Part shown: positions 50,140 to 62,889 of the stretch, piece after piece
Position numbering within the stretch: the first letter of the stretch is position 1
Layout of the letters: every line of letters starts with the position of its first letter
DNA from: Lumnitzera littorea
Taxonomy: Eukaryota > Streptophyta > Magnoliopsida > Myrtales > Combretaceae
Direction: 5' to 3'
Length of the DNA stretch: 64,000 bases
Assembly: GCA_024138015.1 (NCBI GenBank)
Contig: JAMXBB010000004.1
Coordinates: 106,238,365-106,302,364, forward strand
Position numbers and translations under genes: made by a program
Notes under the pieces: model-generated
What the model was told of the DNA's origin: nothing
The model's database searches: none
The model's input: the letters and a program-made list of their open reading frames with translations, nothing else

Positions 50140-52840
50140 GAATAAAAGTTGCTTGTCTTCCCCATCATGTGTTATTTTGTTAAGCTTTTGCTTATGTTGC
50201 AGAATCAAATTCCTTTCTCACCATTTCTCTGTCTTCTATTCTAGATCAATTTCTCATCTAACCTTTAATCCTAGATAGTTGAACCAAACACCTCTTGTCT
50301 ACTCACATTGCAAAATCGCATGCTCTATTGTCTCAGTCTCACCACACTAAAGCTAGTTTGGATTTTAAGCCATACTCTAGTGTAAATTTGAGAAATTTGC
50401 ATTACTACTGTGTAATGTATGCCATATAAAGAATCTAACTTTTGGTAATGTGTCGATTTTCCAAGTTTGCTTCCAATCGCTCAGTTGAATTGATGCAGAA
50501 GATGAAACCCTCTCTCGTGTTTGCTTCCCAGAATGGATGAAATGATAAGCCAATTGCACCATGCATATTCCTTTCCTATCCCGAGGCTACACCACTTCAT
50601 CATCTCTCAAGAGATGAGATAAAGGTACAATCTTTATTGTCTTAATCTTTGCATTTGTACAAATATTAGCAATTTACATAAGGTTCCATTTTACACAATT
50701 CACATCAATTAGTTCACATACACGCATATCTCTGTTCACAATTTTATCTTCTACATTTAGCTTTCCCCCTTCCAATACAAGGACCCATCGGTCCTCCCAA
50801 ACTCTAACATGCTCTCCATTATGAATTCTTCGTATAAGTCCTTATTTCAATACCTTTTACCCTACTAAAAGGCTTAATCACATCTAGGATGCTTTTCCTC
50901 CCATTCACGCTTCCAAAAAACTATAATTAGAAAAAAAGAGGCCTTTCAATACTTTTACCCCAATACTATACTCTCTAGGCTAATTTCGTAAGTAAGGCAA
51001 TATTAAACTCATGTAAATCTCTTAGCCTTACTCCCCCTTTATCCTTAGACATTGTCAACTTATCTTAACTAACCTAATGGACCTTCCCTTCTTTACCTTA
51101 CTATCCCCACCAGAACTTAGCCATGATAGAGGATCCCCTTATCAGAGTCCTCTAGAAGGTTTAAAGCTTCCAACAACTCTTCCATTAACCAAGACATTAT
51201 AATTCACAAAAGATACACATGCCATGATCCAATGAACCCATCTCTTAGCAAAACCCAATTTAACAAGTATAGCTCTTAAAAATCTTCAATCCACTCTATT
51301 ATAAGCCTTGTTCATACCAACTTTAATAGCACAAAAATTAGTCTTTCCCCTTTTCTTAGTTTTTGAAAAATAAAAAACCTTATGTGTAATTACAATATTA
51401 TCTTGAATTAATCGGCTTGAAATAAAAATACTTTGGTTTTCAAATATGAGCTCATTAAGTAAGGGTTTTAACCTATTAACTAAGATTTTTGAGATAATTT
51501 TGTACAAAAAATTACAAATACTTATTGGCCTAAACTAAGACACTTGTTGAGGACTAGTTACCTTTGGGATTAGCACAATATCTGTAGTATTTAACATGAA
51601 GGGGAGCTAAACTAATTGGAAAAAAATCTGAATAGTTGAAATGATTGACTTTTTAATATGACTCCATTAAGATTAATAGAAATTACTAGGAAAGCCATCC
51701 AATCTAAGTGCTTTTAAAGACCTAAGTTGGAACATTGCCTCATTCACTTCTAAATTTGTAACTTCACCACATAAAGTAGCATTTACATCATCAGTAATCA
51801 ATGAAGGAACCTAACTAAGTGCATCCTCCCATTCTTCTACTTGTTCTATTGAAAATAGGCCTTTAAAATATTCTACAAACTCATTTATTACTTCCTTCTC
51901 TAAATCAATCCATAGATCATTCCATCCTTTAATTTTATGTATTTTATTATAATGCCTCCAATACAATGTAAATCGATAGAAGAAGGTAGTGTTTTGGTCA
52001 CCATAGTTAATCTAATTTAACCATGCCCTTTAATGACAATATAGCTTTCCTTTTCCCAAATTTCATTAATTTGTCCCAACAATAATTCCTCCTCTTCTAA
52101 ATAGCCTCTCTCTTGCAAATGTTATAGTTGGCTATACAACATGTCCATCATCTTCTTATTATTTGGAAATTTTTCTTTACTCCATCTAACAAGCTCATTT
52201 GAACAATTTTTTTATCATCTCTAGTACATTCCACAAGCTGGCAATGTTATTTAATTTTGAACTTTTGACTACCACATCCTCACTAATTCTTCGTATATTT
52301 TCAAATTTAAACCTCTTCTTGCACTTTAGGTCATAGAAATTTGTGTTTAAAACGATATCCACGTGATTAGAGCCTATTTTTGGTCTATGAAAAACTTGAG
52401 TGCTTGGGTAATCAGCTAGCCAACTAGTCAAAACAAGCCTTCAATCAATTTTCTCATTAACCTTTCCATTAGACCAAGTAAACATCAACCCTTGATAGCC
52501 TACATCCACCAAACCAGCATTAGAAACCATGTCTTGAAATCCTTCTATTTGTCTTCTACTTCTAGGAGCTCCTCCTTTTCTTCATCACTCAAAATTTCAT
52601 TAAAATCACCAATGCAAACCTAGAGATCATCATTTTTAGTAGCAAACTGCTTTATCATTCTCCAAAATTGATATTTACCATGAAAATTGGTAGGAGAATG
52701 GCCACAAGTAACTCTTCCAAGCTTCTTACCATTTGCATCACTAATCAAAGCATCAATATAATTGTTGCCAACAGCCAACACTTCCTTAGATATGCCTTGT
52801 ACCCACCATAAAACAAGTCCTCTAACTATACCTTAAGGGT
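50140..52840 (-). pseudogene. L1-type LINE remnant (endonuclease, reverse transcriptase, zf-RVT)
   Basis: Read on -, broken frames give an apurinic-type endonuclease region with VCIGDFNEIL (about 52580-52620) and FHRPKIGSNHVDIVLNTNF (about 52340-52400). Reverse-transcriptase blocks YKIISKILVNRLKPLL, ENQSIFIS and NKAYNRVD (51286-51507) follow, then VSFVNYNVLVNG…SRGL..GDPLS (down to about 51140). The text then jumps to AKFWWG (about 51118), a motif that normally lies well after the YADD box, so the catalytic palm core is deleted. A zf-RVT domain follows (WKIDTLPKVRFFIWHTLHSS, 50400-50470; ETIEHAILQCE, about 50305-50340). Several stops and frameshifts; 5'-truncated near 52840. Dead. Confidence 0.85.
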
Positions 52841-53444
52841 TAAAATAAAAACAACCTACAAACCTTAAGCTATTTCTTATTCTTTCTACTTTATTTATTT
52901 TTTTTTTTATTTTTAGTCTCCGTTAAAAACATTAGATCAGTATAAACTCTGCAACTAGAAGTTCAAATTTGATATATAAAATTTAGAGCGATCGGATAAA
53001 GTATCCGATCGAACCTAAATTATACGATGAAATTATGAGTATCAGTAAAAGAGACTTTATAAATTTGAATTTAGGAAAATAAGTAATAAAATAACTAAAT
53101 ATCATAATATTGAATTATAAGTATATTACCCATTATTTATTAGAAATACATAAAACGAGTTTAAATAACTAACCAGTTGATATAAATTATATGCACATTA
53201 GAAATTATAAAATAAAATAAATAATATTTAGGAATATTTACTTATACTCCATACGTATTTATATATAGATAAAAATACTTGAAATTACGTAAAATGCGTG
53301 AAATATACTAAATTAATGCTAAATAATTAAAGAAAATTACAAAGAATCAAAGAAAAATCAGGAAAAGTTAGAAAAAGCAAGGAATTGTCTAGATTCAGGC
53401 CATAGCATGCTGGGTTTAAGAAGAAAAAAAATTAATCAATTATA
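52841..53444. other. A+T-rich interval with a perfect hairpin
   Basis: No gene. It contains the palindrome at 52989-53011, listed separately, and a T/A run near 52890-52915. Confidence 0.4.
52989..53011. repeat. Perfect 10-bp inverted repeat
   Basis: CGATCGGATA, a 3-nt loop AAG, then TATCCGATCG. It stands out in A+T-rich DNA. Its role is unknown; it may belong to LTR-derived sequence. Confidence 0.85.
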
Positions 53445-54140
53445 TTTTGCATGTTAAGTGAGTGAACAGAGGATTTTAAGTAAGTTAGGCTCAATATATC
53501 GTTATATTTTGGAGTACTATGTTAAAGCACTTGGAGGCTTAGGATTATATGTGATTGTATTTGTAGGCAATTATAATTGCATGTGCTTGTGTGTATCTAA
53601 TTTTGTGCCGAAAATTTATGTTATGTTTTGGTGATTGTTGTGAAATGAGTGGTATGAGATTGTTTGATCACCCTAAACGGACTTTAATTATAACCAACTT
53701 AGATATCTCAATTAGACATGCATTATAACTCTTTAGGGGACAATTAAGATTCTCCAACCAAACACCAATACTTTTGAAAAAGATAGTATTGGATAGCATA
53801 ATGGTTTTTTTTTTTATCCTTAGCCAAACTAAGTGACAGGCGAGGAGATTACTGTAAGGATGAGAACAATGGTTTGAAGGATAATCATGGGGAAAGTGGT
53901 GTTTCTATTGCATAAACCTAGGTTTGGTTGTGATCTATTGTATAAACATGAAAAACTCCTCAATCTGAATTAAAATAAGTAAAATTACTCTAATTTCACA
54001 ATGGACTGGAACACATTGCATGATGACATTTGCATGTTGCATTGCATATAATTAATTGTTCTAAACCTTGTTTGTGTTTGTTATGCATTCTTAAGTCTCT
54101 ATCCTTACTTAATAAGTTGTTGGTTGCTTATATTCTTAAA
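53445..54140 (+). repeat. About 0.7 kb direct repeat, copy 1 (gypsy LTR-derived)
   Basis: Nearly colinear with 55466-56165 over the whole length, with long identical words such as 'gcatgtgcttgtgtgtatc' and 'ggtttgaaggataatcatg', and small differences elsewhere (roughly 85-90% identity by eye). It ends in 'ccttacttaataagttg', the equivalent of the gypsy LTR motif at 47834. Offset between copies is about 2.02 kb. Confidence 0.85.
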
Positions 54141-55465
54141 AAAATTAATCAATTATATTAGGGCAAATAAAAAGTGAAATGAAAGAGAATAAGGCCAATT
54201 GTTTATCAAAAATTGAAAGAAAAAAAAATCAAGACAGCTCTATAAATACCCTAAACTCCAATTGGAACTCATTTGGTTAGTTAGGAATCAAGGAAAATTA
54301 GAGAGAAATCAAACATAGAGAGTTCAGGTTTTTTTTTCAAAAAATAGAAAATTTAGTGTGTAATTAGGGCTTAGAGAGGGAACTTACAAATAAGAGCCAC
54401 CTGAAAGCGAATGGCCACCATCACCAGACTTTACCCCCACTGCCCATTACTACTGACACACCTAGGGCTATCACTGGTGGTCGGAAGTTGATCGAATAGT
54501 TGAATATGATTTCAACCTTAATCTTGTTTAATTTATTTAAATTATCAAATTTATTTAGAAAATTATGAAATTTGGCATTCTGAGATTTTTATGTATATAG
54601 ATTTAGGGAAAAATATTGGTTTGATGAAATTATATTTGAAAATATATAGTACTTAAAAAATCCTACAAACACCAGTTTATTTCGATTTAGAAATAAATAG
54701 CATTAATAGTGTAGTTTTGAGCTCAATTTTTTTAGGTTATTTAGAGGATATAGAACAATGCTATGAAGAGATTTTTTAGTAATGAATTTTTGAATTTTTT
54801 AGATAATTTTAGCCTTAAAATGATGTATAAAATGGGTGATTTTGGGCTAATTTAGTAATTAAATGGATAATTACTAATTTAGTATATAATTAGGTATTTT
54901 AAAATGTTAATATTTGATGTAGTATGATAATTGTAGTATTTAGAATGTTAGATATGATTATTATGCATATTATGTAGTAAATATGTATAAATTGATAATA
55001 TGTGAAATTGGATTAATAATAAATAGAAAATATTAGGCTAAAATTAATAATATAATAATAGAAATATATAATAAATTTGATATAAAACTTAAATTTTGGT
55101 AATTATATGAAAAATGTAAAATTTTCTTACATTAGAAGTAAATTCGGTAGTTAAATAAGGACTACGGTGTACCGTATGAATTAGAATACTAATTAAGGAT
55201 TAAAAGTGATATCTAGGATATCCGAGTATAATATGATTAATTTTATATTATGGTTCAGAATGCATTCTTAGGATTTATATATAATACTCATAGTTAAAAA
55301 CTAATCGGATTTGGAAACCGATTTCGAAACTAACCTAGAATAGGATTGGTAATAAGTAATATATATTTAGAAAATTGGATCAAATCATAATTTAAAATAT
55401 ATGTTATAAGGATATAAATAGTAAAAGAGTATTTATGTTATAGGACATGTGGAGACAAATTGACC
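54141..55465. other. Interval between the direct repeats, with an LTR-like promoter
   Basis: CTATAAATACCCTAAACTCC (about 54240) is a good TATA context. It is followed by a leader with a GCCACCATCACCAG segment (54413), then about 950 bp of very A+T-rich non-coding DNA. This looks like the U3-R and middle of a gypsy LTR whose end is the repeat at 55466-56165. Confidence 0.4.
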
Positions 55466-56165
55466 TATGATATGTTAAGTGAGCGAATAGAGGATTTTAG
55501 GTATTGGGCTCAATACATCACTATATTTTGGAGTACTATGTTAAAACACTTGGAGGCTTGAGATTATATGTAATTGTGTTTGTAGATAGTTATAATTGCA
55601 TGTGCTTGTGTGTATCTAATTTTGTGCGGAAAATTTATGTTGTGTTTTGGTGATTGTTGTGAAATGAGTGGTGTAAAATTATTTGATCACCCTAAATGGA
55701 ATTTAATTATAACTGATTTAAATATCTTAATTAGACATGCATTAAAACCCTTTAGGGGACAATTAGGATTCTCCAACTAAACACCAAACACTAAGACCTT
55801 CAAAAAAGATAGTATTGAATTGCATAATGATTTTTTCTTTATCCTTAGCCAAACTAAGTGATAGGAGAAGAGGTCGTCGTAAGGATGAGGACAATGGTTT
55901 GAAGGATAATCATGAGGGAAGTAGTGTCTTTATTGCACAAACCTAGGTTTGGTTGTGATCTGTCGTATAAACATGAAAAACTCCTCAATCCGAATTAGAG
56001 TGGGTGAAATTACTCTGATTTCACAACGGATTGGAACACGTTGCGTGATTACATTTGCATGTTGCATTGCATATAATTAATTGTTTAAAACCCTGTTTGT
56101 GTTTGTTATTTATTCTTAAGTCTCCATCCTTACTTAATAAGCTATTTGTTGCTCATATTCTTATA
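55466..56165 (+). repeat. About 0.7 kb direct repeat, copy 2 (gypsy LTR-derived)
   Basis: Partner of 53445-54140. Same order of words, including 'gatcaccctaaatgg', 'ggggacaattaggattctcc' and the terminal 'ccttacttaataagc'. No coding sequence is present. Confidence 0.85.
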
Positions 56166-59034
56166 AATTTTCTTACAAGTACCGATTGAGATGTCGTATT
56201 ATAATTATCTAGAAATTAGTTCCTTTTTGAAGTATCTTGGGAGAGTAAGAATCTATTGGCTGAACAATCGAGTCCTTAGTGTTTATTTATGAACTCTTAG
56301 GCATATGTATTGGTTTGTAATACTTTACTTATTGAACTTCTATGGTATGTAAATTATTTCTTGGGATCGTAAGACAATATAAGTACCTTTATGTATTAAA
56401 TTTTTATATACATTAAAATAATTTGAAAATTTTTCTCCAAAAAATCAAAGCACCCTTTAACTATAAGTAACGAACAATAGAAGGAAAAATAAAAGAATTT
56501 GAAATCTCTCATTGCCCTATTTACATACTCGTAGTCGTCTCCAAAGCATCCGCATTTAGCTTGATGTGGATCCAAATAAGCCCACATAAGCAAATTTTAA
56601 GGTGGAATCACTTAAAAGTAATTCCATAATATAGTTACTTTTTAAATAGTTAATATACCTTATTTATTATAATTAAGAACAATTTTATGGTAAAAGTAAA
56701 ACTGTTTATAATTTTCATAGAAGGCCATTTACAACTTCATGAAAGGCTATTTATAGCTGTTTTTACCATTAATGAGTCTTCTTCTTACTACTATAGTTAG
56801 AATTTGATTATATTATGTAATCATGTTTTAATAACTGCATGTAAAACTCAGATAATATAATATAGTTTTCTTTACCCAGTAAGGAAAAAAAGTGGAGACA
56901 CAATTCCTCATCCAAAACAGTGACAACGACGTAACGGGCTATGTGCATGTGTAGGGCTCAAATGTGTGACACCCAAAAAAACAACCCCTTTTACGAAAAG
57001 GTTACCCCCCCTACCCAGTCCAGCTTACCAATCACGTAAAAAGAAAAAACTTTACTTTTACGAAGTTGCATGTGTTCTACATTGTCACCACGAGGACGGA
57101 GTCAAATGTGATAATCATCAGCATGAATATTTTGACTAACCGGGAAAAAAAAAATGACAGTCACTACAAAACAAAACAAATCATCAGTCGTTATATTTTC
57201 TTTTTCTACGTTAAACCATCTTAATAATAACGAGAAATTGTATTATATATCTTGAGCTGTTGTGCTTAGATAATATTTTCAACGATGTACTCATTGGTTT
57301 CGCTAAAAAATCACTTCTCAAGCAAATTATTTCTCCATAGAGCGCAGAATATGCATAATTTAGTGTCTAAATGCACAATTTTTCAATGAAATATGAAAAA
57401 ATATAGATTGATGTACACATGATAGAAAGCAAACTACATAAGTAATTATTCTAGATTGATGCTAGGAAAATTTTGTTAGAAATTGTTAATGTTGAAAAAA
57501 AAAAAGAAAATATTAAATTGACTCGATATATGAAGGTAAAAGAACATAGTTTTTAAAGATATATTAATTATATTTTTACACGTCAAATATTTATTGATAT
57601 TTATACGTTATCCATTGATTCACATAAGGTAACATGTACTATTGAAACTTTTCTTTTTTATGAAAGGATATCCTTCTTATCTATATACATTTAAAACCAT
57701 CTGTAACCCTAAAAATAGTTGAAGTTCAATTAAGATTTGAAAAGGACGAGAGGAAAACGTTACCGTGATTCTGAGAGGACCCATTCAGCATCTATTAATT
57801 AATGGCCCTGTCGATACCACTCCGGAAATCCTTCAAACCTTTATTTCCTCCCGCATATTCAAATCCTATTATATATGCTTATTCATCTCCCAACTTGGCT
57901 GGATATATAACATTACTTTCACAAATTGTATGGAAGAAAATGGAAGAAAGAAATGCTATTTTTGAACTAAGATTCGAAATATTTTGTGGACTCGACCTGC
58001 GTTTGATGTCCAAAAGAATGGCTTCGATTGTAACAGTTTATCACGCGAATTGATTAATTAATAGCATATGAATATCAACAAAGTTTTTATATGTGATGGT
58101 TTTCGTAAACATGGATGGTGTTTTTTTCAAAAACTACTTGTTATCATTTCCATATATCCAAATATCATTAATATTAACTTAGCACTCATCCGTAACAACA
58201 TGATATATTAATACCATTAAATCTTTTTTTTTTAATTCCTTTTAACATACAATACAATTATAGTTATTTAAAGTAGCGTTTAATTGCTAAAATTTGATAG
58301 GATAAAGAGAACTGAACAATATAAAGAGTATATGATAATGTAATATTATTGTATCATATTTGATTCACATAGAATTGGAGAAATATTTTTATAATATCTT
58401 TTATTTAGTATATATAAATATTGGACTCAGTATTTTTTTTTTGACACTTATACTTTTAATATTATCTAATATTTATTTAATAATATTTTATATTATTTAA
58501 AAATTAGAAATTTTAAATAATATCTAATATTTATTCTCTTTGTAATGTCTTATATTGATTACATTTATATTGTCAATACTTGTATTTTTATTTAGTGAAG
58601 TTAATTTTTGTACCATATTTTAGATGTGATCAATTTTAATCATTTTATCCAATCCTTCAAAACTTTTTTTGTCTAATAACTAAGTTGAAATTATAAACTA
58701 AATATTGGACAAAATCCAATTCCACAAAGTTTATGCAACCAAACAATAAAAACCATGATAAGATACTTCTACATTGTTTTTTAATTTATTGCAACTACTT
58801 AAAATGATTATCTTCTAAAATTATATATATCGGAAATCGTTTGCAAAAGAAATAAATACATGTTTCATACGGTTCAAGAAATCATGTTAAAATGAAAAAG
58901 TGCGTAGTGTATTCCACAAACTTATAGCGACGTGGAATTACTAGCAAAAATTGGTCATTATTCTTAACTTCAACTTTTTCACTTCTTTTGTCTTTATTAA
59001 ATTCTCCACAAGTTGAGGCTAATCTACATTAAGA
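56166..59034. other. Gene-free region
   Basis: No gene. The interval 56880-57150 is less A+T-rich. The part 58150-58230 shares words with 18770-18845 ('aaatatcattaatat', 'tgatacattaat/tgatatattaat'), so a small dispersed repeat is likely. The frames at 57765-58053 show no family features. Confidence 0.4.
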
Positions 59035-59430
59035 GTGTATATTAATCAAGCTGGTTTGTAAATTACTTGAGTTCGGCTCGAGTTTTACTTGAATTCAATT
59101 TGATAACAGTCAAATCGAGCTCAAATTCAAGTTACTCAAGTAACGAATCGAGCTGAGCTTCAGTTTTAGAAAATCAAGTTTGTGAGTCTAATCAAGTTAG
59201 GTATAATTTATAATTTATTTTTATTTTTTAAATATAATTGAATATAAGATTGTTATGGAAAAATTTATAAAAGATTAGATCTTAATTGAGCTAATAATTG
59301 AGTTAAACTCAAACTTACTGTATGTATGTTCGATTCAAACTTGAGCTAAACTTTGAGTTTTGAATTTTTAAGTCTAATTTGAGATCAAGATTGATATTAC
59401 ATTGGTTTGGTTCAATTTGATTAAATCCCT
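59035..59430. repeat. GAGCTC/CTCGAG-word dispersed repeat
   Basis: Repeated 'aatcgagctcaaattcaagtt', 'cgagctgagcttcag' and 'gagttaaactcaaactta' words are related to 21620-22125. Ends are not defined. It belongs to a type common in angiosperm intergenic DNA. Confidence 0.5.
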
Positions 59431-61429
59431 ATCTAGATAAATTTGAAAATCAAGCACTGTATTCTTTCATTTCATCTATTCGGTTTCAAATTATGCTTGT
59501 TAAAATAAGATATAAATTGGATACAAATAAAAATAAGTTGTTTGTGTGATAAATTATTATCAAGTATTATACTCTAATAGAACAAAGAAAAAATAAATAA
59601 AAGAAGCCACATAAAATACATTTTAGATGAAACTAAGAATAATGCAATCCGAATCAAATTAGATAATATGCTTTAATCTGATAAATCAAGGCCATAACAA
59701 CTTAGGTCATATTGTCGATGCAAATTTTTTTCCCCCTTTACGGTTTAACCCCTGCTGAGATTTTTAACTCAATACCAGAAGCTTTTTCTATTTGTCTTTT
59801 TCACTATACGAGCTTGGAATTTCCTGTCACAGACAGTAATTGGATGTTTCTAGCTAACTAGATTAGCTGATTTGGTAAGTTAGGTCCTAAAAGTTAATGA
59901 TCTTTATTAAATTGAGGCATGGAATTAGGACACTTGGTACAATTATAAGCTTTAAGTATGGAAAGATGATGATAAACCTAAAATAATTTGGGAAAATGAC
60001 AACATAATATAGCCTCGTTGTAATTATTTTTTATTTAAATTAGAGAATCTTTTAAAACCATATTATCCTAAGTAAAACTCCTTAACAAATCCTGACTGTC
60101 CGTCCTTTCTAAATTCGTTCCCCTCAATCACCACTATAAATCTTCAGATCTATTATCATCCATCTCAACGTTGGGAGTAGTACATCATTAGTCTTGAACA
60201 TTTCATTATTTTTCTAATTTAGTCCTAAATATTTTTATTTTTTATATTTGAGTCATTAATATTTGCAAATATTTACAAAAGGGTCATCTTTTTTAACTAC
60301 TTTACTTTTTTCCGCTAGAGATGGACACGTGACATAATTTTATTAGTACATATATTTATCTTAAATAAATACTATAATATAACATTAAAAATTAAATAGA
60401 GTAATAAAAAATTCAAAAATATTTTGTAAACCTAAATAAGTGTATTCTGACCACTTATTACCCTTGAATAGCTATAACGACTTCCTTATTTAAAAGTAGA
60501 TTGCGACCCACTCAAACGTGAGTTGTTTGACCCATTACCTTAAGATAGTTTCGTGATCCATCTAAACCACCCAGGAGAGGATTAAAGAATTGAAGTTGCA
60601 ATAAGATTTATAAAATATCCATATATATTATGTAATGAGTTGGAAACTCTGCAAAATTCATGTAACATATATATATTTAACCCTTATTTTTCAATTAAGA
60701 ATGTCTATTCATATTCTAAAAATATGTCATTGAATTCTATGTAGTACAAATACAACATAAAAAATAAAAATTTTTACCGCATCGGTGTCAAACATGTTGA
60801 AAGTATAGATAAAGACGCTTGAACCTCCATTTAAAAAAAAAAAAATTGCAAGTTGTATAGGAATAACATTTGACTCCTGAAATCTAAATGTGGAGCATAT
60901 CAAGTATCATCCTTTCTAACATCAATTGCAACTTTAAGTGATCTGAATGCTAGTTTGTACAACTTTGAGCGATCGGAATGGATTGTAGAAAAACACAACT
61001 AAAGGGACATTTTGTAAAAAATAGATTATAATATTTATTTCTTTCCTATAGATTTTTCTTTCTTTTTTGTTTAATTGATAAAATAACTATTCCAATTTCC
61101 ATAGATATACTAATTTTGCAAAATAATAAAATTGCTATTCTTTTTTTAGACTAAAACAATAACTATTTTTTTGAATTTTTCTGATATTATCCCATATTTA
61201 CCAATAAAATCTCAAATAAACTATAATAAATAACAATTGTTCTTTTTTATTTTATTCCTCAAGAATTGCGATATTATTCCTAATTTATTATATTCTGTAA
61301 ATTAAAATTGTCGTAAAAGTTTTGTGCGGTTTTGTGGACATATAAAATTTTCATCAATAGATCAAATAGGAATCTTTTAAAAAAAAACACTGAAATAATA
61401 ATTTTATCTTCTAAAGTGTGTTCACAAGA
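59431..61429. other. Gene-free region
   Basis: No gene. The stretch 60180-60330 ('agtcctaaatattt', 'gagtcattaatatttgc', 'aaaagggtcatc') resembles one arm of the MITE type seen at 25521-25951, but I found no partner arm. Confidence 0.4.
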
Positions 61430-61643
61430 AGGGTGAAAAAAAGGAAAAAACAAGCACACTAGGACTGGGATGTTGCGAGTCGAGGTGTTGAAATGCTGAC
61501 GAGTGGCGAAGAGTATACAAACCCTAGGCCTAGAGGAGGCCCAAAGAGAGGGGAGAGTAGAGAGAAGGTTATCTCATCCCAACAAAGGTGCAGAACAAAG
61601 GCAAAGGGCAAAGGCAAATTGAAATGATTACTTGAATGAGTTG

Positions 61644-61651
61644 GGTCCCAC
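61644..61651 (+). promoter_or_regulatory. Class I TCP binding site (GGTCCCAC)
   Basis: Exact match to GGNCCCAC, the consensus of class I TCP proteins. A second site lies 56 bp downstream in the same orientation. Confidence 0.5.
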
Positions 61652-61699
61652 TCTATAATCTTTCCTTTCCAAGTCTCTCAATTTTTTGACTTGGGATTG

Positions 61700-61707
61700 G
61701 GACCCAC
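61700..61707 (+). promoter_or_regulatory. Class I TCP binding site (GGACCCAC)
   Basis: Second exact GGNCCCAC match upstream of a class I TCP gene. Confidence 0.5.
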
Positions 61708-61753
61708 CTTGGCCACCATTGTCTTTATGGATTGAATGATAAAAAGAGCACCT

Positions 61754-61759
61754 CACGTG
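61754..61759. promoter_or_regulatory. G-box (CACGTG)
   Basis: CACGTG in the context CTCACGTGGA, the core bound by plant bHLH and bZIP factors. It lies about 1.2 kb upstream of the TCP start. Confidence 0.45.
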
Positions 61760-61810
61760 GAGTCTGAACCAAAGGACCTGTCCAACCACAATAAAAAGGA
61801 AACATTCAAA

Positions 61811-62545
61811 AACAAATTTTTTTATTAAATATATATTTTTTCCATCTCAATTAAAAAAATATATATTATATTTAAAAAAAAATAAAAGCATTCAATTAAT
61901 ATATAATTGACTAGCCAACTATTAGTTTAACCAAATGATAATATTTTTTCGTCTATAACTTTTAAAAGCCATATTTCTTTCATCTTATAATTATCTCATC
62001 AAGAATTTGCTAAGAGCTCTATGTACATACTACAATTCAAATTTTACACCTTTTTGGGAAATACCTTAATATGTGTTAAATAATTTCTAATTCTTTTATT
62101 ACATTCCTAAGCAAGAAAAAGAGTAAGAGGTCTCATTGTATGGTGAAACAAATACAATTTCCATAGATACTTTGGAAGATAAAGGGAAAAAAAAAAATCA
62201 ATATGCGACTTATTTTTCGTGTATAGACCTATATATCCAATGTATTGAAACAATTAATAAAAATCATATTAAGAATTAGACACAATCATAATATATACTT
62301 ACTTGTTTCTTGTTCTTAAGACATTCACTAACTAAATCTATAAAAATGGCACAAAGTACATGTATTTTGAAAATGGGTAGACAAAAATTCAACTAAATCT
62401 AATTAATAATCAACAAGGAGACATTCCAGATTTCTCAAGAAAAGAGAAAGGGTCTATAACTAGAAGAAAAAAAAAAGAAAAGAAAAGAAAAGCAGCAAAA
62501 ATGGAGCAAACAAAGCAAAGTGCAAATTTCCTTTAGTAAAAAAAC
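61811..62545. other. A+T-rich proximal upstream region of the TCP gene
   Basis: Contains A runs and TATATATT-type sequence (about 61830-61870) and an (AAAAG)n stretch at about 62470-62492. No gene. The transcription start could not be placed. Confidence 0.4.
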
Positions 62546-62869
62546 TTGCTTTTTAAAGCTCACCCATATAATTCTCACTCATTATCTTTGTTGCTTAAAG
62601 CTTTCTCCCCCTTCCTTCCTTATCTTCTCCCTCTCTCTCTCTCTCTCTCTCACACCATCACACACACACAGACATACGCATCAATTTTGAATCAACTTAT
62701 TACATTACATTCCATAGATCGAAGTGTAGAGAAAACAAAACAAAGAGAAAGAGAGCAAAACACAACACAACCCCATTTTCACATATTACACAAGGACACC
62801 ATAGGTTTTACCTTACTTCATACACACATACTTGAACAAGATCATAACAAAACAATACAGCCATACTAA
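62546..62869 (+). other. Possible long upstream ORF in the TCP leader
   Basis: A 107-codon frame ends 68 bp before the TCP start. It includes the CT microsatellite, giving an SLSLS run, and CA repeats, giving THTQT, and is rich in H, T, L and S. It looks compositional rather than conserved. If transcription begins upstream of 62546 it would act as a uORF. Confidence 0.25.
62631..62651. repeat. (CT)10 microsatellite in the TCP leader
   Basis: A CT run followed by CACACCATCACACACACACA. Pyrimidine-rich leaders of this type are common near plant transcription starts. Confidence 0.95.
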
Positions 62870-62889
62870 GAGGATAGTATTGTTGTGTG

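Larger units (their letters stand above)
61430..61810 (+). promoter_or_regulatory. Distal promoter region of the TCP gene
   Basis: This 380-bp island is clearly less A+T-rich than its flanks and lies 1.1-1.5 kb before the TCP start. It holds two GGNCCCAC sites and a G-box (listed separately) and purine-rich AGAGAGGGGAGAG. The composition suggests conserved regulatory DNA; that is inference. Confidence 0.45.
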
